Part shown: piece by piece, positions 15,712 to 24,560 of the stretch
Layout of the letters: every line of letters begins with the position of its first letter
Numbering within the stretch: position 1 is the stretch's first letter
From: RUG100 sp050953425
GTDB taxonomy: Bacteria > Bacillota > Clostridia > Peptostreptococcales > Anaerovoracaceae
Direction of reading: 5' to 3'
NCBI GenBank assembly: GCA_050953425.1
Contig: JBMNMQ010000003.1
Location: 558,001-622,000 of the forward strand
DNA length: 64,000 bases
The notes under the pieces: model-generated
The model's database searches: none
What the model was told of the DNA's origin: nothing
The model's input: only the letters and a program-made list of their open reading frames with translations
Position numbers and translations under genes: made by a program

Positions 15712-16722
15712 CTAGAATTTACCTGCCTGTGCAGCTTCCTGCACGGCCACAGCGACGGCGACGGTGGCGCCGACCATCGGGTTGTTGCCCATGCCGATCA
15801 GGCCCATCATCTCCACGTGCGCCGGCACCGAGGAGGAGCCGGCAAACTGGGCGTCGCTGTGCATGCGGCCCATGGTGTCGGTCATGCCGTAGGAAGCGGG
15901 ACCCGCCGCCATGTTGTCCGGATGCAGCGTTCGTCCGGTGCCGCCGCCGGAAGCGACGGAGAAATATTTTTTCCCGGCTTCCAGCCGCTCCTTTTTGTAC
16001 GTCCCGGCGACAGGATGCTGGAAGCGGGTGGGGTTGGTCGAATTGCCGGTGATGGAGACGTCGACGTTTTCCTTCCACATGATGGCGACGCCTTCGGTGA
16101 CGTCGTTGGCACCGTAGCAGTTGACTTTGGCGCGCGGCCCGTCGGAGTAAGCTTTGCGCGAGATCTCGTGCACTTCGCCGCTGTGGTAGTCCATTTTGGT
16201 TTCGACGAAGGTGAAGCCGTTGATGCGGGAGATGATCTTGGCCGCGTCCTTGCCGAGGCCGTTGAGGATGACGCGCAGCGGCTTCTGCCGCACTTTGTTG
16301 GCGCTGCCGGCGATGCCGATCGCGCCTTCGGCGGCGGCGAAGGATTCGTGGCCGGCCAGGAAAGCAAAGCATTCGGTGTCTTCCTCGAGCAGCATCTTGC
16401 CGAGGTTGCCGTGGCCCAGACCGACTTTGCGGTGGTCGGCGACGGAGCCGGGAATGCAGAAGGACTGCAGCCCTTCGCCGATCGCCGCGGCGGCGTCGGC
16501 GGCCCGCTTTGTGCCCTTGCGAATGGCGATCGCGGCACCGACGGTGTAGGCCCACTTGGCGTTTTCAAAGCAGATCGGCTGGATGCCTTCGACCATGGCC
16601 GGAACATCAAGACCGGCGTTTTCACAGATGGTTTTCGCCTCTTCGACGGAGGCAATGTCATAGCTCTTGAGCACCGCGTTGATCTGGTCGATGCGTCGTT
16701 CGTAAGATTCAAATAATGCCAT
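15712..16722 (-). CDS. GGGtGRT family protein
   Basis: The product is 336 residues. It contains the motif that names the family, ASGGGTGRTLHPDN (about 257-270), and long conserved glycine-rich segments (HGNLGKMLLEED, GLIGMGNNPMVGATVAV). The family is found mainly in anaerobes and has no established biochemical function. It is encoded 12 bp after a NifU-like iron-sulfur scaffold gene on the same transcript. This pairing, together with many conserved glycines but no classic cofactor motif, suggests a partner in metal-cluster handling; that is inference. The start has AGGAGG 8 bases upstream. Confidence 0.9.
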   Translation of the reverse strand: MALFESYERRIDQINAVLKSYDIASVEEAKTICENAGLDVPAMVEGIQPICFENAKWAYTVGAAIAIRKGTKRAADAAAAIGEGLQSFCIPGSVADHRKVGLGHGNLGKMLLEEDTECFAFLAGHESFAAAEGAIGIAGSANKVRQKPLRVILNGLGKDAAKIISRINGFTFVETKMDYHSGEVHEISRKAYSDGPRAKVNCYGANDVTEGVAIMWKENVDVSITGNSTNPTRFQHPVAGTYKKERLEAGKKYFSVASGGGTGRTLHPDNMAAGPASYGMTDTMGRMHSDAQFAGSSSVPAHVEMMGLIGMGNNPMVGATVAVAVAVQEAAQAGKF

Positions 16723-16734
16723 GTTCGTACCTCC

Positions 16735-17427
16735 TTATTCCCTGCGCGGATCGATCCATTTGACGGCGTCGTCTTCACGGCCGTAAGCGCCGGAAGCTTT
16801 CTTCAGCGCCTCGTCGGCGCTGAGCCCGTCCTTGATGTAGTCCATCATGCGGCCGAAATTGACGTAGCGGTAGGCGATGATCTCGTCGTCCTTGTCGAGG
16901 CCGATTTCCTTCACATAGCCCTCGGTCATTTCCAGATAGCGCGGCCCCTTGGCGAGGGTGCCGTACATGGTGCCGATCATCGAACGGTCGCCCTTGCCGA
17001 GATCTTCAAAGCCGGCACCGATGGCCAGGCCGTCGTCGGAGAAGGCGCTCTGGGAGCGGCCGTAGGCAACCTGCAGGAAGAGTTCCCGCATCGCGGTGTT
17101 GATGGCGTCGCAGACGAGGTCGGTGTTGAGCGCTTCGAGTACGGTCCGGCCCGGCAGGATCTCGGAAGCCATCGCAGCCGAGTGGGTCATGCCGGAGCAG
17201 CCGATGGTCTCCACCAGTGCCTCCTGGATGACGCCGTCCTTGATGTTCAGCGACAGCTTGCAGGCGCCCTGCTGCGGCGCACACCAGCCGACACCGTGCG
17301 TGTATCCGCTGATATCTTTGACTTCTTTGGCCTGCACCCATTTTCCCTCCTCGGGGATGGGTGCCGCGCCGTGCTGTGCCCCCTGCGCGACAGGGCACTG
17401 AAGTTCGATTTTTTTGGTGACTATCAT
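16735..17427 (-). CDS. NifU-like iron-sulfur cluster scaffold protein (GGGtGRT-associated type)
   Basis: The product is 230 residues. The NifU/IscU-like core shows GWCAPQQGACKLSLN and VETIGCSGMTHSAAMASEI with conserved cysteines, followed by a longer C-terminal part (GFEDLGKGDRSMIG, IAYRYVNFGRMMDYI) not present in ordinary IscU. An N-terminal CPVAQGAQHG adds another cysteine. It probably binds an Fe-S cluster for transfer, perhaps to the GGGtGRT protein encoded next. The start at 17427 has GGGAG upstream; a second ATG 7 codons earlier is less likely. A TGGTATACT extended -10 lies at about 17476-17469. Confidence 0.85.
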   Translation of the reverse strand: MIVTKKIELQCPVAQGAQHGAAPIPEEGKWVQAKEVKDISGYTHGVGWCAPQQGACKLSLNIKDGVIQEALVETIGCSGMTHSAAMASEILPGRTVLEALNTDLVCDAINTAMRELFLQVAYGRSQSAFSDDGLAIGAGFEDLGKGDRSMIGTMYGTLAKGPRYLEMTEGYVKEIGLDKDDEIIAYRYVNFGRMMDYIKDGLSADEALKKASGAYGREDDAVKWIDPRRE

Positions 17428-17731
17428 TTGCAAATCTCCCTTCTGCATGTGATGACGATAACGCCCTCAGTATACCACATTTCCACTGCCATGGGGGCGG
17501 CGCGGGAAAAAACCGGAAAAATCGAGGACTCGGCGGCGCGGATGGATAAGAATGAGCCCCGCCGCGGCAGTGCCCGGCCATGCCCGCCGGCGTGCCGGAA
17601 CATCCCGGCGCGAACCGCAGGCTCTGCGCCGGGCCTGCGAAAACTCCGTGAAAGGCCCGTTAAGGCGCCGCGGCAGATCCGGTGAAGAAAATCCACAAAA
17701 AAACATTTGCCGCGGGCGTCTTTTCAGCATT

Positions 17732-17759
17732 TTTACAGGTTCCGGATTATGATTATAGT
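17732..17759 (+). promoter_or_regulatory. Sigma-A-type promoter of the small membrane protein gene
   Basis: TTTACA (17732-17737), a 16-bp spacer and TATAGT (17754-17759) stand 26 bases before the start codon. Confidence 0.7.
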
Positions 17760-17785
17760 ATGAGGAGAAAATGGAGGAGCTCGAT

Positions 17786-18229
17786 ATGAGCAGCACATAT
17801 GAATTTGAACGTCAACTGAAAAGAAAGAAAGTCCTCCGTGTCGTGCTGATTCTGGCCGTCATCGCGGCGGTTCTGACAACTTTTCTGCTGGTACTGCGCT
17901 ACCATGCGGAGCGGGCCGTGATGGATGAAATCCTGGAGGCATCCTGCTCGGTGCAGGCGAGTTCCGGATACAGCAGCAGCAAATCCGCGAGCGGCAGCAG
18001 CTCCACCGCTTCTGCCGCCGACGGAACACTGAGCTACCAGTCGCTTTCGGCCGAAGACCGGGCGGCGGTGCGCCGCATCATCAACGACAGCGTGACGGTT
18101 CGCGATCTGCCGGAACTCTATTCCTGGTATCGTGACGGCGATACGGAGACGCTGCTGGCCTATGCTGAGCAGCACCTCAGCAGCAGCGATCTGCAGACGC
18201 TGACGCGCATCTATCAGAAATATCAATAG
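17786..18229 (+). CDS. Single-pass membrane protein of unknown function
   Basis: The product is 147 residues. A short basic cytoplasmic N-terminus (FERQLKRKKVLR) is followed by one membrane segment (about 19-40), a Ser/Ala-rich linker (SSGYSSSKSASGSSSTASAA) and an outside helical domain (AEDRAAVRRIINDSV to the end). I do not recognise the family. The start at 17786 has GGAGGAG 6 bases upstream; an ATG at 17771 with AGGAG 5 bases upstream is an alternative. It is monocistronic with its own promoter and terminator. Confidence 0.8.
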   Translation: MSSTYEFERQLKRKKVLRVVLILAVIAAVLTTFLLVLRYHAERAVMDEILEASCSVQASSGYSSSKSASGSSSTASAADGTLSYQSLSAEDRAAVRRIINDSVTVRDLPELYSWYRDGDTETLLAYAEQHLSSSDLQTLTRIYQKYQ

Positions 18230-18284
18230 GGCGGCGCTTTCCACGGGAGCGCCTCTTGCTGCTGCGGCTGCAGAGAGCCGTATG

Positions 18285-18312
18285 AGCGCGGTCATGGCAC
18301 CGCGCTTTTTTA
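18285..18312 (+). terminator. Rho-independent terminator
   Basis: AGCGCGGT (18285-18292) pairs with ACCGCGCT (18299-18306) and is followed by TTTTTT. It ends the transcript of the small membrane protein gene. Confidence 0.9.
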
Positions 18313-19033
18313 TTTGTATGAAACGCGTCCGGCGGGCCCCCGTCGTTTTGTCCGGCACAGAGCTCGTCCGCACCGCGCCGCGGCATTCCTTATATAATCC
18401 GTATGTATTCGCTGCTGCCGCCGACCGCTTTGCGGCCGCCCGGCAGTTCTGCCTGGCGCGGAACGACGACTCTTCCGCCGTCGTGAAGGCTGCAAAAGGC
18501 GAAGGACCGCCGTCATGAATCGCCGCGATGCCGCCGCTCCCCGAACGCTATGACGTATGTTCTTCGCTGTTCATCGCGCAGGCCTCCTTTGTCAGGCTTT
18601 TCACAAACAGTATACCGCGGCGGTGCGCCCCGGTGTGCCGGTAAATTTCGCCGGCGGGGAAGTTTTTTTGGGCTGTCGGCGGGCAGGAGATTTCTCTGCG
18701 GCATTGCGGCGCAGGCAAAGTGCAGGGGGTGCGGAAAACGCGCCGGGATCCGGACACGCGGGTGCAGCTGCCCGAAAAACGCACAGTATACAGAACAGGT
18801 GCGGGAGCTCGGCGCGGGGTGCAGGTGCGCAAAAACGCAGGAACGTGGAAAAAGGCTGGGGAAAACACGGCAAAAGCACAGGAAAAAGATCGATAAACCG
18901 ATGAATCCGACGTGAAAACGTGGTATATTAATGTTAACATTTAAACAAAGTTTATACTGTCAATCGAAGGGCGGGGCTGTACTGTCAAACGACTGACAGA
19001 TGGAAAACCGTGAAGGAAAGAGAGGCGGCCGAC
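18313..19033. other. Intergenic region, no convincing gene
   Basis: Several long open frames on both strands have arbitrary Arg/Ala-rich compositions and no motif, and are rejected. On the minus strand an AAGGAGG site precedes an 8-codon frame (18574-18548, MNSEEHTS). An AT-rich block at 18925-18960 probably holds the promoter of the methyltransferase gene. Confidence 0.6.
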
Positions 19034-19894
19034 ATGCAGAAAAAGAAAAAGGTCGTAATTGCCGGAGCAGGGCAGACGGGGCGCTGGGCAGCGCGCATGC
19101 TCAATCCCGCCGGCGCGGAGCTGGTGGCATTCTGCGACAATGACCCGGACAAGCAGAAACATGATATCGACGGCATTCCGGTGCAGAGCCCGAAGCAGGC
19201 GCTGCAGAGCAGCCCGGACTATGTGCTGGCGGCGGTTTCCGACGCCGAGAGACGGCAGGAGATCATCGACAGCGTGCGGCAGGCCGGCTATCGGGGCCGC
19301 ATCATGCCGCTGGATGAAATACGGCAGCTGCTGGATCTGCGCAGCTGGGTCTTCGTGCAGGTGATGCGGCAGATCGCCGAGGAAAAAGTACCCGGTGATC
19401 TCGCCGAACTGGGCGTCTACCTCGGCGATACGGCTGAGGTCATCAACCGCACCATGCCGGGCCGCCGGCTGTATTTGTTCGACACGTTCCGCGGCTTTGA
19501 CCGCCGCGACATCTATACCGAGCTGCGCGGCGATTTTTCCGAAGCCAAAAAGGGTGAGTTCTCCGACACGTCGATCCAGCAGGTCAGGGAGCGCATGCCG
19601 CACCTCGACAAGGTCATCATCCGGCCGGGATATTTTCCCCAGACCGCGGAGGGCCTGGAGGACAACACCTACTGCTTTGTCCACCTCGACGCCGATCTCT
19701 ACGAACCGACGCTGGCCGGCCTGAAGTATTTCTATCCCCGGGTCTCCCGGGGCGGTGTGCTCTTTCTGCATGATTACTACAGCGACCAGTACCGCGGCGT
19801 GCGCAAGGCGGTGGAAACGTATCGCAGTCAGTGCGACCGCCTTGTTCTCATTCCGGTCGGCGATTTCCACGGCTCGTGCATGATCGTCAAGTGA
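19034..19894 (+). CDS. Rossmann-domain / TylF-MycF-type methyltransferase fusion
   Basis: The product is 286 residues. Residues about 6-90 form a nucleotide-binding domain (KVVIAGAGQTGRWAARML, LVAFCDNDPDKQ) like the N-terminal part of sugar-acyltransferases (PglD) and CoA-binding proteins. Residues about 105-286 match TylF/MycF O-methyltransferases: AELGVYLGDTAEVINRTM, LYLFDTFRGFD, HLDADLYEPTLAGLKYFYP and LFLHDYYSDQYRGVRKAVE, which carry SAM and metal-binding acidic residues. TylF proteins methylate sugars; this substrate is unknown, and no sugar cluster surrounds the gene. The ATG at 19034 is chosen; a GTG at 19010 is possible. Confidence 0.85.
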   Translation: MQKKKKVVIAGAGQTGRWAARMLNPAGAELVAFCDNDPDKQKHDIDGIPVQSPKQALQSSPDYVLAAVSDAERRQEIIDSVRQAGYRGRIMPLDEIRQLLDLRSWVFVQVMRQIAEEKVPGDLAELGVYLGDTAEVINRTMPGRRLYLFDTFRGFDRRDIYTELRGDFSEAKKGEFSDTSIQQVRERMPHLDKVIIRPGYFPQTAEGLEDNTYCFVHLDADLYEPTLAGLKYFYPRVSRGGVLFLHDYYSDQYRGVRKAVETYRSQCDRLVLIPVGDFHGSCMIVK

Positions 19895-19930
19895 AAGAAC
19901 GCGCGGCGGAGAAGGAGGGAGGAAGCAGAT

Positions 19931-21892
19931 TTGACAAAGCAGATTGACGCTTTGCGCCGGAAAATGAAACAGGCGGCCATCGATGCCTGCCTGATCCCCT
20001 CGGGGGATGAACACGCTTCGGAGTATGTGCATCCGCACTATCAATGCCGGGCGTTTTTTTCCGGCTTTGACGGCTCGGCCGGCACGCTGCTGGTGACCGC
20101 TTGGGAAGCACTGCTGTGGACCGACGGCCGCTACTTTCTGCAGGCCGAACGGCAGCTGGCGGGCAGCGGCATTACTCTGCAGCGCAGCGGCGAGGAGGGC
20201 GTGCCGACCCTTTTTCAGTACCTTGCGGCACGGGCGCTGGCGCGGCCCTTTGTCCTCGGTTTTGACGGCCGCGTAGTCAGCGCCGCCGCGGGGCGGCAGC
20301 TGCGGGAGGAACTGGAACCGAAAGGCTGCCGTCTGGTGACGGAGTTTGACCCGGCCGCGGGCATCTGGAACGATCGCCCCGCCATCGTGCCTTCGCGGAT
20401 CGTCCCGCTGCCGCCGGAAGTGACCGGCCGCAGCGCGGCGGAAAAGCTCGCGGATCTCCGCGGGAAGATGCGCGCGGCCGGCGTCGACGTTCTCTTTCTC
20501 AGCGACCTCACCGAGACGGCCTGGACATTCAACCTGCGCGGCCGCGACGTCGCCTGCACGCCGGTCTTCTTCTCCTATGCGCGGATCGGCCTCGAAGACA
20601 GCACGCTCTATGTGACGGCGCCGGAGCAGCTGCCGGTTCCGACCAGGGAGGCGCTGGCAGAAGCCGACAGCGGCCGTCTGCGCACGGCTGCCTGCACGGA
20701 AGCGGCCCGGGATCTTCAGGCGCTGCCGGCCGGTACCCGGCTCTGGATCGATCCCGCCACCGTCAATACCGCGCTGCGCGCTGCCGTGCCGTCGTCTGTG
20801 CAGGTGCGCGAAGAGCCGACGCCGGCCGCCCTGCTGAAGGCGGTGAAAAACGCGGCCGAAATCCGCAGCACGGAGCGGGCGCACCACCGCGACGGCCTGA
20901 CCATGGTGCGCTTTCTCTATCGTCTGAAGGAGGAAATGCGGCATCTGGAAGAAGAGACTGCAGGGACTGCGAAAGCCGGAGCTGCAGGGACTGCGAAAGC
21001 CGGAGCTGCAGGGACTGCGAAAGCCGGGGGTCCGGAGATTACGGAAGCCGGTGCAGGCGGAGCTTCCGACGCCGGTGCAGGTATTGCGATCACCGGCGCG
21101 GCCGGCGTTTCCGACGCCGCGGCAGGCGGTGCACCCCGAACCGAGATGCGCGCGGCTGCCTGCCTCGATGCGCTGCGGCGGCAGCACGGCTGCTACGATC
21201 TCAGCTTTCCGACCATCTCCGGTTATGGCGCCCACGGCGCCGTGATCCACTATCAGGCGACGCCGGAAACCGATGCCCCTCTGGCGCCGCGCGGCTTCCT
21301 GCTCGTGGACAGCGGCGGCCAGTACGCCGACGGCACCACCGATATCACGCGCACCATCGCCCTCGGACCGTTGACAGCGAAGATGCGGGAGTACTATACT
21401 TATGTTCTGCAGGCGCATATCGCTCTGGCGACGGCACGGTTTGCACCCGGCACGGCGGGACACGAGCTCGATCGCCTGGCGCGGCAGCCGCTGGCGGCAC
21501 ACGGCCTCGATTTCAACCACGGGACCGGTCACGGCGTCGGTCATCTGCTCAGTGTTCACGAGGGACCGAACACCATCAGCCGTCATCGCGCCGACTGTCC
21601 GCTGCAGCCCGGCATGATCACTTCGGATGAGCCGGGTGTTTATCTGGAAAATGAATTCGGTATTCGCCTGGAGAATGAACTGCTGACGATCGAGGAAAGC
21701 GGGCAGTACGCTTTCCGTCCCCTTACACTGTGTCCGTTTGAACGGGCGGCGATAGAACCGGCGCTGCTGACGGAAGCGGAGCGAAGCTGGGTGGACCGCT
21801 ACCACCGGTGGGTTTACGAGGAACTGGCGCCCGATCTGCCGGAGGCGGAGCGCGCCTGGCTGCGGCAGCAGACGCGGCCGCTGTCCCGCTGA
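19931..21892 (+). CDS. pepP: Xaa-Pro aminopeptidase (M24B, APP type) with Ala/Gly repeat insertion
   Basis: The product is 653 residues, about 60 longer than usual for three-domain aminopeptidase P. Two creatinase-like N-terminal domains (1-150 and 160-310) precede the pita-bread catalytic domain. All five metal ligands are visible: D460 (FLLVDSGG), D471 (GTTDITRT), the His in GTGHGVGH, and Glu in TSDEPGVY and RLENELL. Between residues 343 and 404 lies a low-complexity Ala/Gly/Thr insertion not expected in the family. The first third comes from three 24-bp DNA repeats. The start is TTG at 19931 with a strong GGAGGGAGG upstream. It removes N-terminal residues before proline. Confidence 0.93.
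   Translation: MTKQIDALRRKMKQAAIDACLIPSGDEHASEYVHPHYQCRAFFSGFDGSAGTLLVTAWEALLWTDGRYFLQAERQLAGSGITLQRSGEEGVPTLFQYLAARALARPFVLGFDGRVVSAAAGRQLREELEPKGCRLVTEFDPAAGIWNDRPAIVPSRIVPLPPEVTGRSAAEKLADLRGKMRAAGVDVLFLSDLTETAWTFNLRGRDVACTPVFFSYARIGLEDSTLYVTAPEQLPVPTREALAEADSGRLRTAACTEAARDLQALPAGTRLWIDPATVNTALRAAVPSSVQVREEPTPAALLKAVKNAAEIRSTERAHHRDGLTMVRFLYRLKEEMRHLEEETAGTAKAGAAGTAKAGAAGTAKAGGPEITEAGAGGASDAGAGIAITGAAGVSDAAAGGAPRTEMRAAACLDALRRQHGCYDLSFPTISGYGAHGAVIHYQATPETDAPLAPRGFLLVDSGGQYADGTTDITRTIALGPLTAKMREYYTYVLQAHIALATARFAPGTAGHELDRLARQPLAAHGLDFNHGTGHGVGHLLSVHEGPNTISRHRADCPLQPGMITSDEPGVYLENEFGIRLENELLTIEESGQYAFRPLTLCPFERAAIEPALLTEAERSWVDRYHRWVYEELAPDLPEAERAWLRQQTRPLSR
20958..21029 (+). repeat. Three tandem 24-bp repeats inside the aminopeptidase P gene
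   Basis: Units at 20958, 20982 and 21006 begin CTGCAGGGACTGCGAAAGCC; the third differs at one base near its end. Each adds eight codons (GTAKAGAA) without disturbing the frame, so copy number can vary safely. Confidence 0.95.
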
Positions 21893-22019
21893 GCAGAGGC
21901 CGGGGCGCCGGGGAACCGCAAAGACGGGGACCGCGGCCGGCATGCAGACGAACGGCGGCACGGATACGACGGCCGCAGCTGTGACGAAGGCCGCTGCGGC
22001 GTCAGGGTGAAGGCAAGCA

Positions 22020-23411
22020 ATGAAGAAAGGAAACAGGACAACCGGAAAACGCGAGATCGACATGATTCACGGCACGATCGGCAGCAAGACGATGCGCTTT
22101 GCGCTGCCGCTGGCTGTGACCGGCATCCTGCAGCAGCTGTTTAATGCTGCCGATATTGCCGTCATCGGGCAGTTCTGCGGCAAGCAGGCGATGGCCGCGG
22201 TGGGCAGCAACAGCCCGGTGGTCGGCATCATGGTGACGATGTTCATCGGCATCTCGCTGGGCGCCAACGTCGTCATCGCGCGCTTTACCGGCCGCGGCGA
22301 CGAAGCCGGTGTGCGCCGCGGCGTGCACACCTCGATTCTCCTGGCGCTGCTGTTCGGCTGCGGCATGATGGTGTTCGGAGAGCTGATCGCTTCGCCGCTG
22401 CTGCGGCTGCTGGATGTCCCCGAGGAAATCATGGCGATGGCGATGCGATACCTGCGCATTTACCTGATCGGCCTGCCGGTGATCTTTCTCTATAACTTTG
22501 AATCGGCCATCTTCCGCAGTCAGGGCGATACCAAAACGCCGCTGATCTGCCTGACCATTTCCGGCGTGGTCAACGTCGGGCTCAACCTCTTCTTCGTGCT
22601 GGTCGTGGGTCTGAACGTCGAGGGCGTGGCCCTGGCTACGGTGATCGCCAATCTGGTCAGTTCGACGATGCTGTTCTGGCGGCTGACGCATTACAGCGGT
22701 CTCATCCGTGTGCGCCGCGCCGAACTGCGCATCGATCGCAGCACGCTCCGTGCCATCCTCCGCATCGGCCTGCCTTCGGGGCTGCAGAATGCGGTCTTTT
22801 CCATCTCCAATCTCTGCATTCAATCGGCCATCAACAGTCTCGGGTCGGACGTCATCGCCGCTTCCTCGGCGGCGTTCAACATTGAAATTTTCGTCTACTA
22901 TGTGACCAACTCCTTCGGCCAGGCGGTCACGACGTTCATCGGCCAGAACTACGGGGCCGAGGATTACCGGCGCTGCCGGCGGGTGACGCGCATCTGCCTG
23001 CTGCAGGATATGATCGTCACCGTGGCCGCGGCCTTTCTGATTCTCGGCTTCGGGCATCAGCTGCTGCATCTGTTCAACAGCGATCCGACGGTGATTGAGG
23101 TCGGCTATATTCGACTGACCTACATTCTCTCCGGCGAGGCGCTCAGCGTGCTGATCGAAATCTTTTCCGGCTCCATGCGCGGCTACGGCTATTCCGCGCT
23201 GCCGGCGTTCATGTCACTGATCGGCGTGGTCGGGGTGCGCATCGGCTGGGTCTTTATCGTCTTTCCGCACTATCGGACCTTCGCCAGCCTGTTGGTAGTC
23301 TATCCGATCAGCTGGGCGGTGACATCGGCGGCACTGATCGCCGTCTACTTTATCCTCCGGCATCGCAGACTCGATCCGTATTTTGCCCGCCGGCAGCAGC
23401 CGCAGACCTGA
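22020..23411 (+). CDS. MATE family efflux transporter
   Basis: The product is 463 residues with about twelve hydrophobic segments in two similar halves. Motifs typical of NorM/DinF-type transporters are visible: TGILQQLFNAADIAVIGQF near the start, FRSQGDTKTPLICLTISGVV at about 163-182, and FIGQNYGAEDYRRC in the second half. These carriers export drugs or metabolites using Na+ or H+ gradients; the substrate is unknown. The first ATG at 22020 has only a weak upstream site (GAAGG). It is convergent with the HAD phosphatase gene. Confidence 0.93.
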   Translation: MKKGNRTTGKREIDMIHGTIGSKTMRFALPLAVTGILQQLFNAADIAVIGQFCGKQAMAAVGSNSPVVGIMVTMFIGISLGANVVIARFTGRGDEAGVRRGVHTSILLALLFGCGMMVFGELIASPLLRLLDVPEEIMAMAMRYLRIYLIGLPVIFLYNFESAIFRSQGDTKTPLICLTISGVVNVGLNLFFVLVVGLNVEGVALATVIANLVSSTMLFWRLTHYSGLIRVRRAELRIDRSTLRAILRIGLPSGLQNAVFSISNLCIQSAINSLGSDVIAASSAAFNIEIFVYYVTNSFGQAVTTFIGQNYGAEDYRRCRRVTRICLLQDMIVTVAAAFLILGFGHQLLHLFNSDPTVIEVGYIRLTYILSGEALSVLIEIFSGSMRGYGYSALPAFMSLIGVVGVRIGWVFIVFPHYRTFASLLVVYPISWAVTSAALIAVYFILRHRRLDPYFARRQQPQT

Positions 23412-23453
23412 AGGGGCCGCGGGAAACCGGCGCCGGGCGCCCGCTGCTGCGCG

Positions 23454-24218
23454 CTACCGGGCGGCCGGGCGCTGCAGAATGGCCAGCGCCTCGGCGACCG
23501 ACTCGACGATGTCGTCGACGGCTCGGCGCACCGCTTCCGGAGCGGCGGGGAAGGTGAAGGAGCGGTCGGCGGCCTGCAGCATCGGCAGGTCGTTGAAGGA
23601 ATCGCCGATGCCGCCGCAGCAGGTGATGCCGAGGCGGCGGCGGATGAAGCGCAGGGCGCTGCCCTTGGAGCAGCCGGCCGGGGAGATGTCAACATGGGTG
23701 ACGTTGACCCGCGCGGTGACCTCGCCGGCGTGATCGCGGTTGATTTCGGCGGCGATCTGCGCGGCTTCCTCGCGGCTGGCGGCACCGAACGAAAGGCCGT
23801 AGATATGATCTCCCTCGATGTCGTCGAGACTGGCGACGGTCTGCTGCAGCGTGTAGGTGTCGCGCAGATTATAGACGGTATCGTTGGCCTGTACGACGAT
23901 TTCCACCCGTTCTTCGTAGCGGCGGTGAATCTCCTTCATCAGCCGCCGGGAGATGCATTCGCGGTGCAGCACGTGCCGGTCCCGGTCGAGAATCAGAGCG
24001 CCGCTGGCGAGCAGATAGAAATCCCAGTCGACGGCCCGGCCGCCTTCGGTGTCGAGAATGCCTCGCAGCGAGCGGCCGGTGCAGAGACCGAAGAGCCCGC
24101 CGCGGTTCTGAAAGTGGTAGATGGCCTCGAGATCCCCCGGCCGGTACTTGTCTGCGTTCTGCATGAAGTACAGGGTGCCGTCAAAATCGCTGGCCATGGC
24201 TGTAAGCTGCTCCGTCAT
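23454..24218 (-). CDS. HAD-superfamily Cof-type phosphatase
   Basis: The product is 254 residues. Motif I is ASDFDGTLYF with the nucleophile and acid/base Asp; motif II is in GLCTGRSLRG; the cap lies between; motif III Lys is in SPAGCSKGSALRFI; motif IV is GGIGDSFNDLPMLQAAD. This is a complete type IIB (Cof) HAD enzyme, which dephosphorylates sugar phosphates, nucleotides or flavin intermediates. The substrate cannot be predicted. The start at 24218 has GGGAGG 5 bases upstream; longer extensions are not protein-like. It is monocistronic. Confidence 0.92.
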   Translation of the reverse strand: MTEQLTAMASDFDGTLYFMQNADKYRPGDLEAIYHFQNRGGLFGLCTGRSLRGILDTEGGRAVDWDFYLLASGALILDRDRHVLHRECISRRLMKEIHRRYEERVEIVVQANDTVYNLRDTYTLQQTVASLDDIEGDHIYGLSFGAASREEAAQIAAEINRDHAGEVTARVNVTHVDISPAGCSKGSALRFIRRRLGITCCGGIGDSFNDLPMLQAADRSFTFPAAPEAVRRAVDDIVESVAEALAILQRPAAR

Positions 24219-24560
24219 CGAAACCTCCCATGTTTGTCTTCCGATCGGTATCTCCTGTATTTTACCGCAAATCGCTTCATTTATCATCAGGTTATCATCG
24301 GAAGGCAGGTGCAGAGGATGCTGCGGCGTTTCCCGCGCCGCAGCGGCGGCGATGCGGGGGCCGCTCTTCACGGACGAATCAAAGGGTGAGGGAAGACTGC
24401 ATCCGGGAATGAATCTGAGCCATGAAGGCTGTGCACGGCGCGATGCATTGCGCCGTGCATCGAGCCGGAGAAGGATTGGGAAAAATCGGCATCCTGTGGT
24501 ATGATAAAACCAGAAAGCAGGAACGTCAGACAGCAGTTCGAGGAAGGAAGGATCGGCGAG
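24219..24560. promoter_or_regulatory. Divergent intergenic region with hairpin and promoter
   Basis: A perfect 10-bp stem (TGCACGGCGC, 24432-24441, with 24450-24459) lies just before a plus-strand promoter: TTGGGA (24476-24481), 18-bp spacer, TATGAT (24500-24505) with a TG extension. The promoter serves the gene at 24561. No gene is seen in this stretch. Confidence 0.6.

Noticed and set aside
18941..22063. 1040-residue minus-strand frame
   Set aside because: Antisense shadow of the TylF-type and aminopeptidase P genes in GC-rich DNA; no domain, no start signal.
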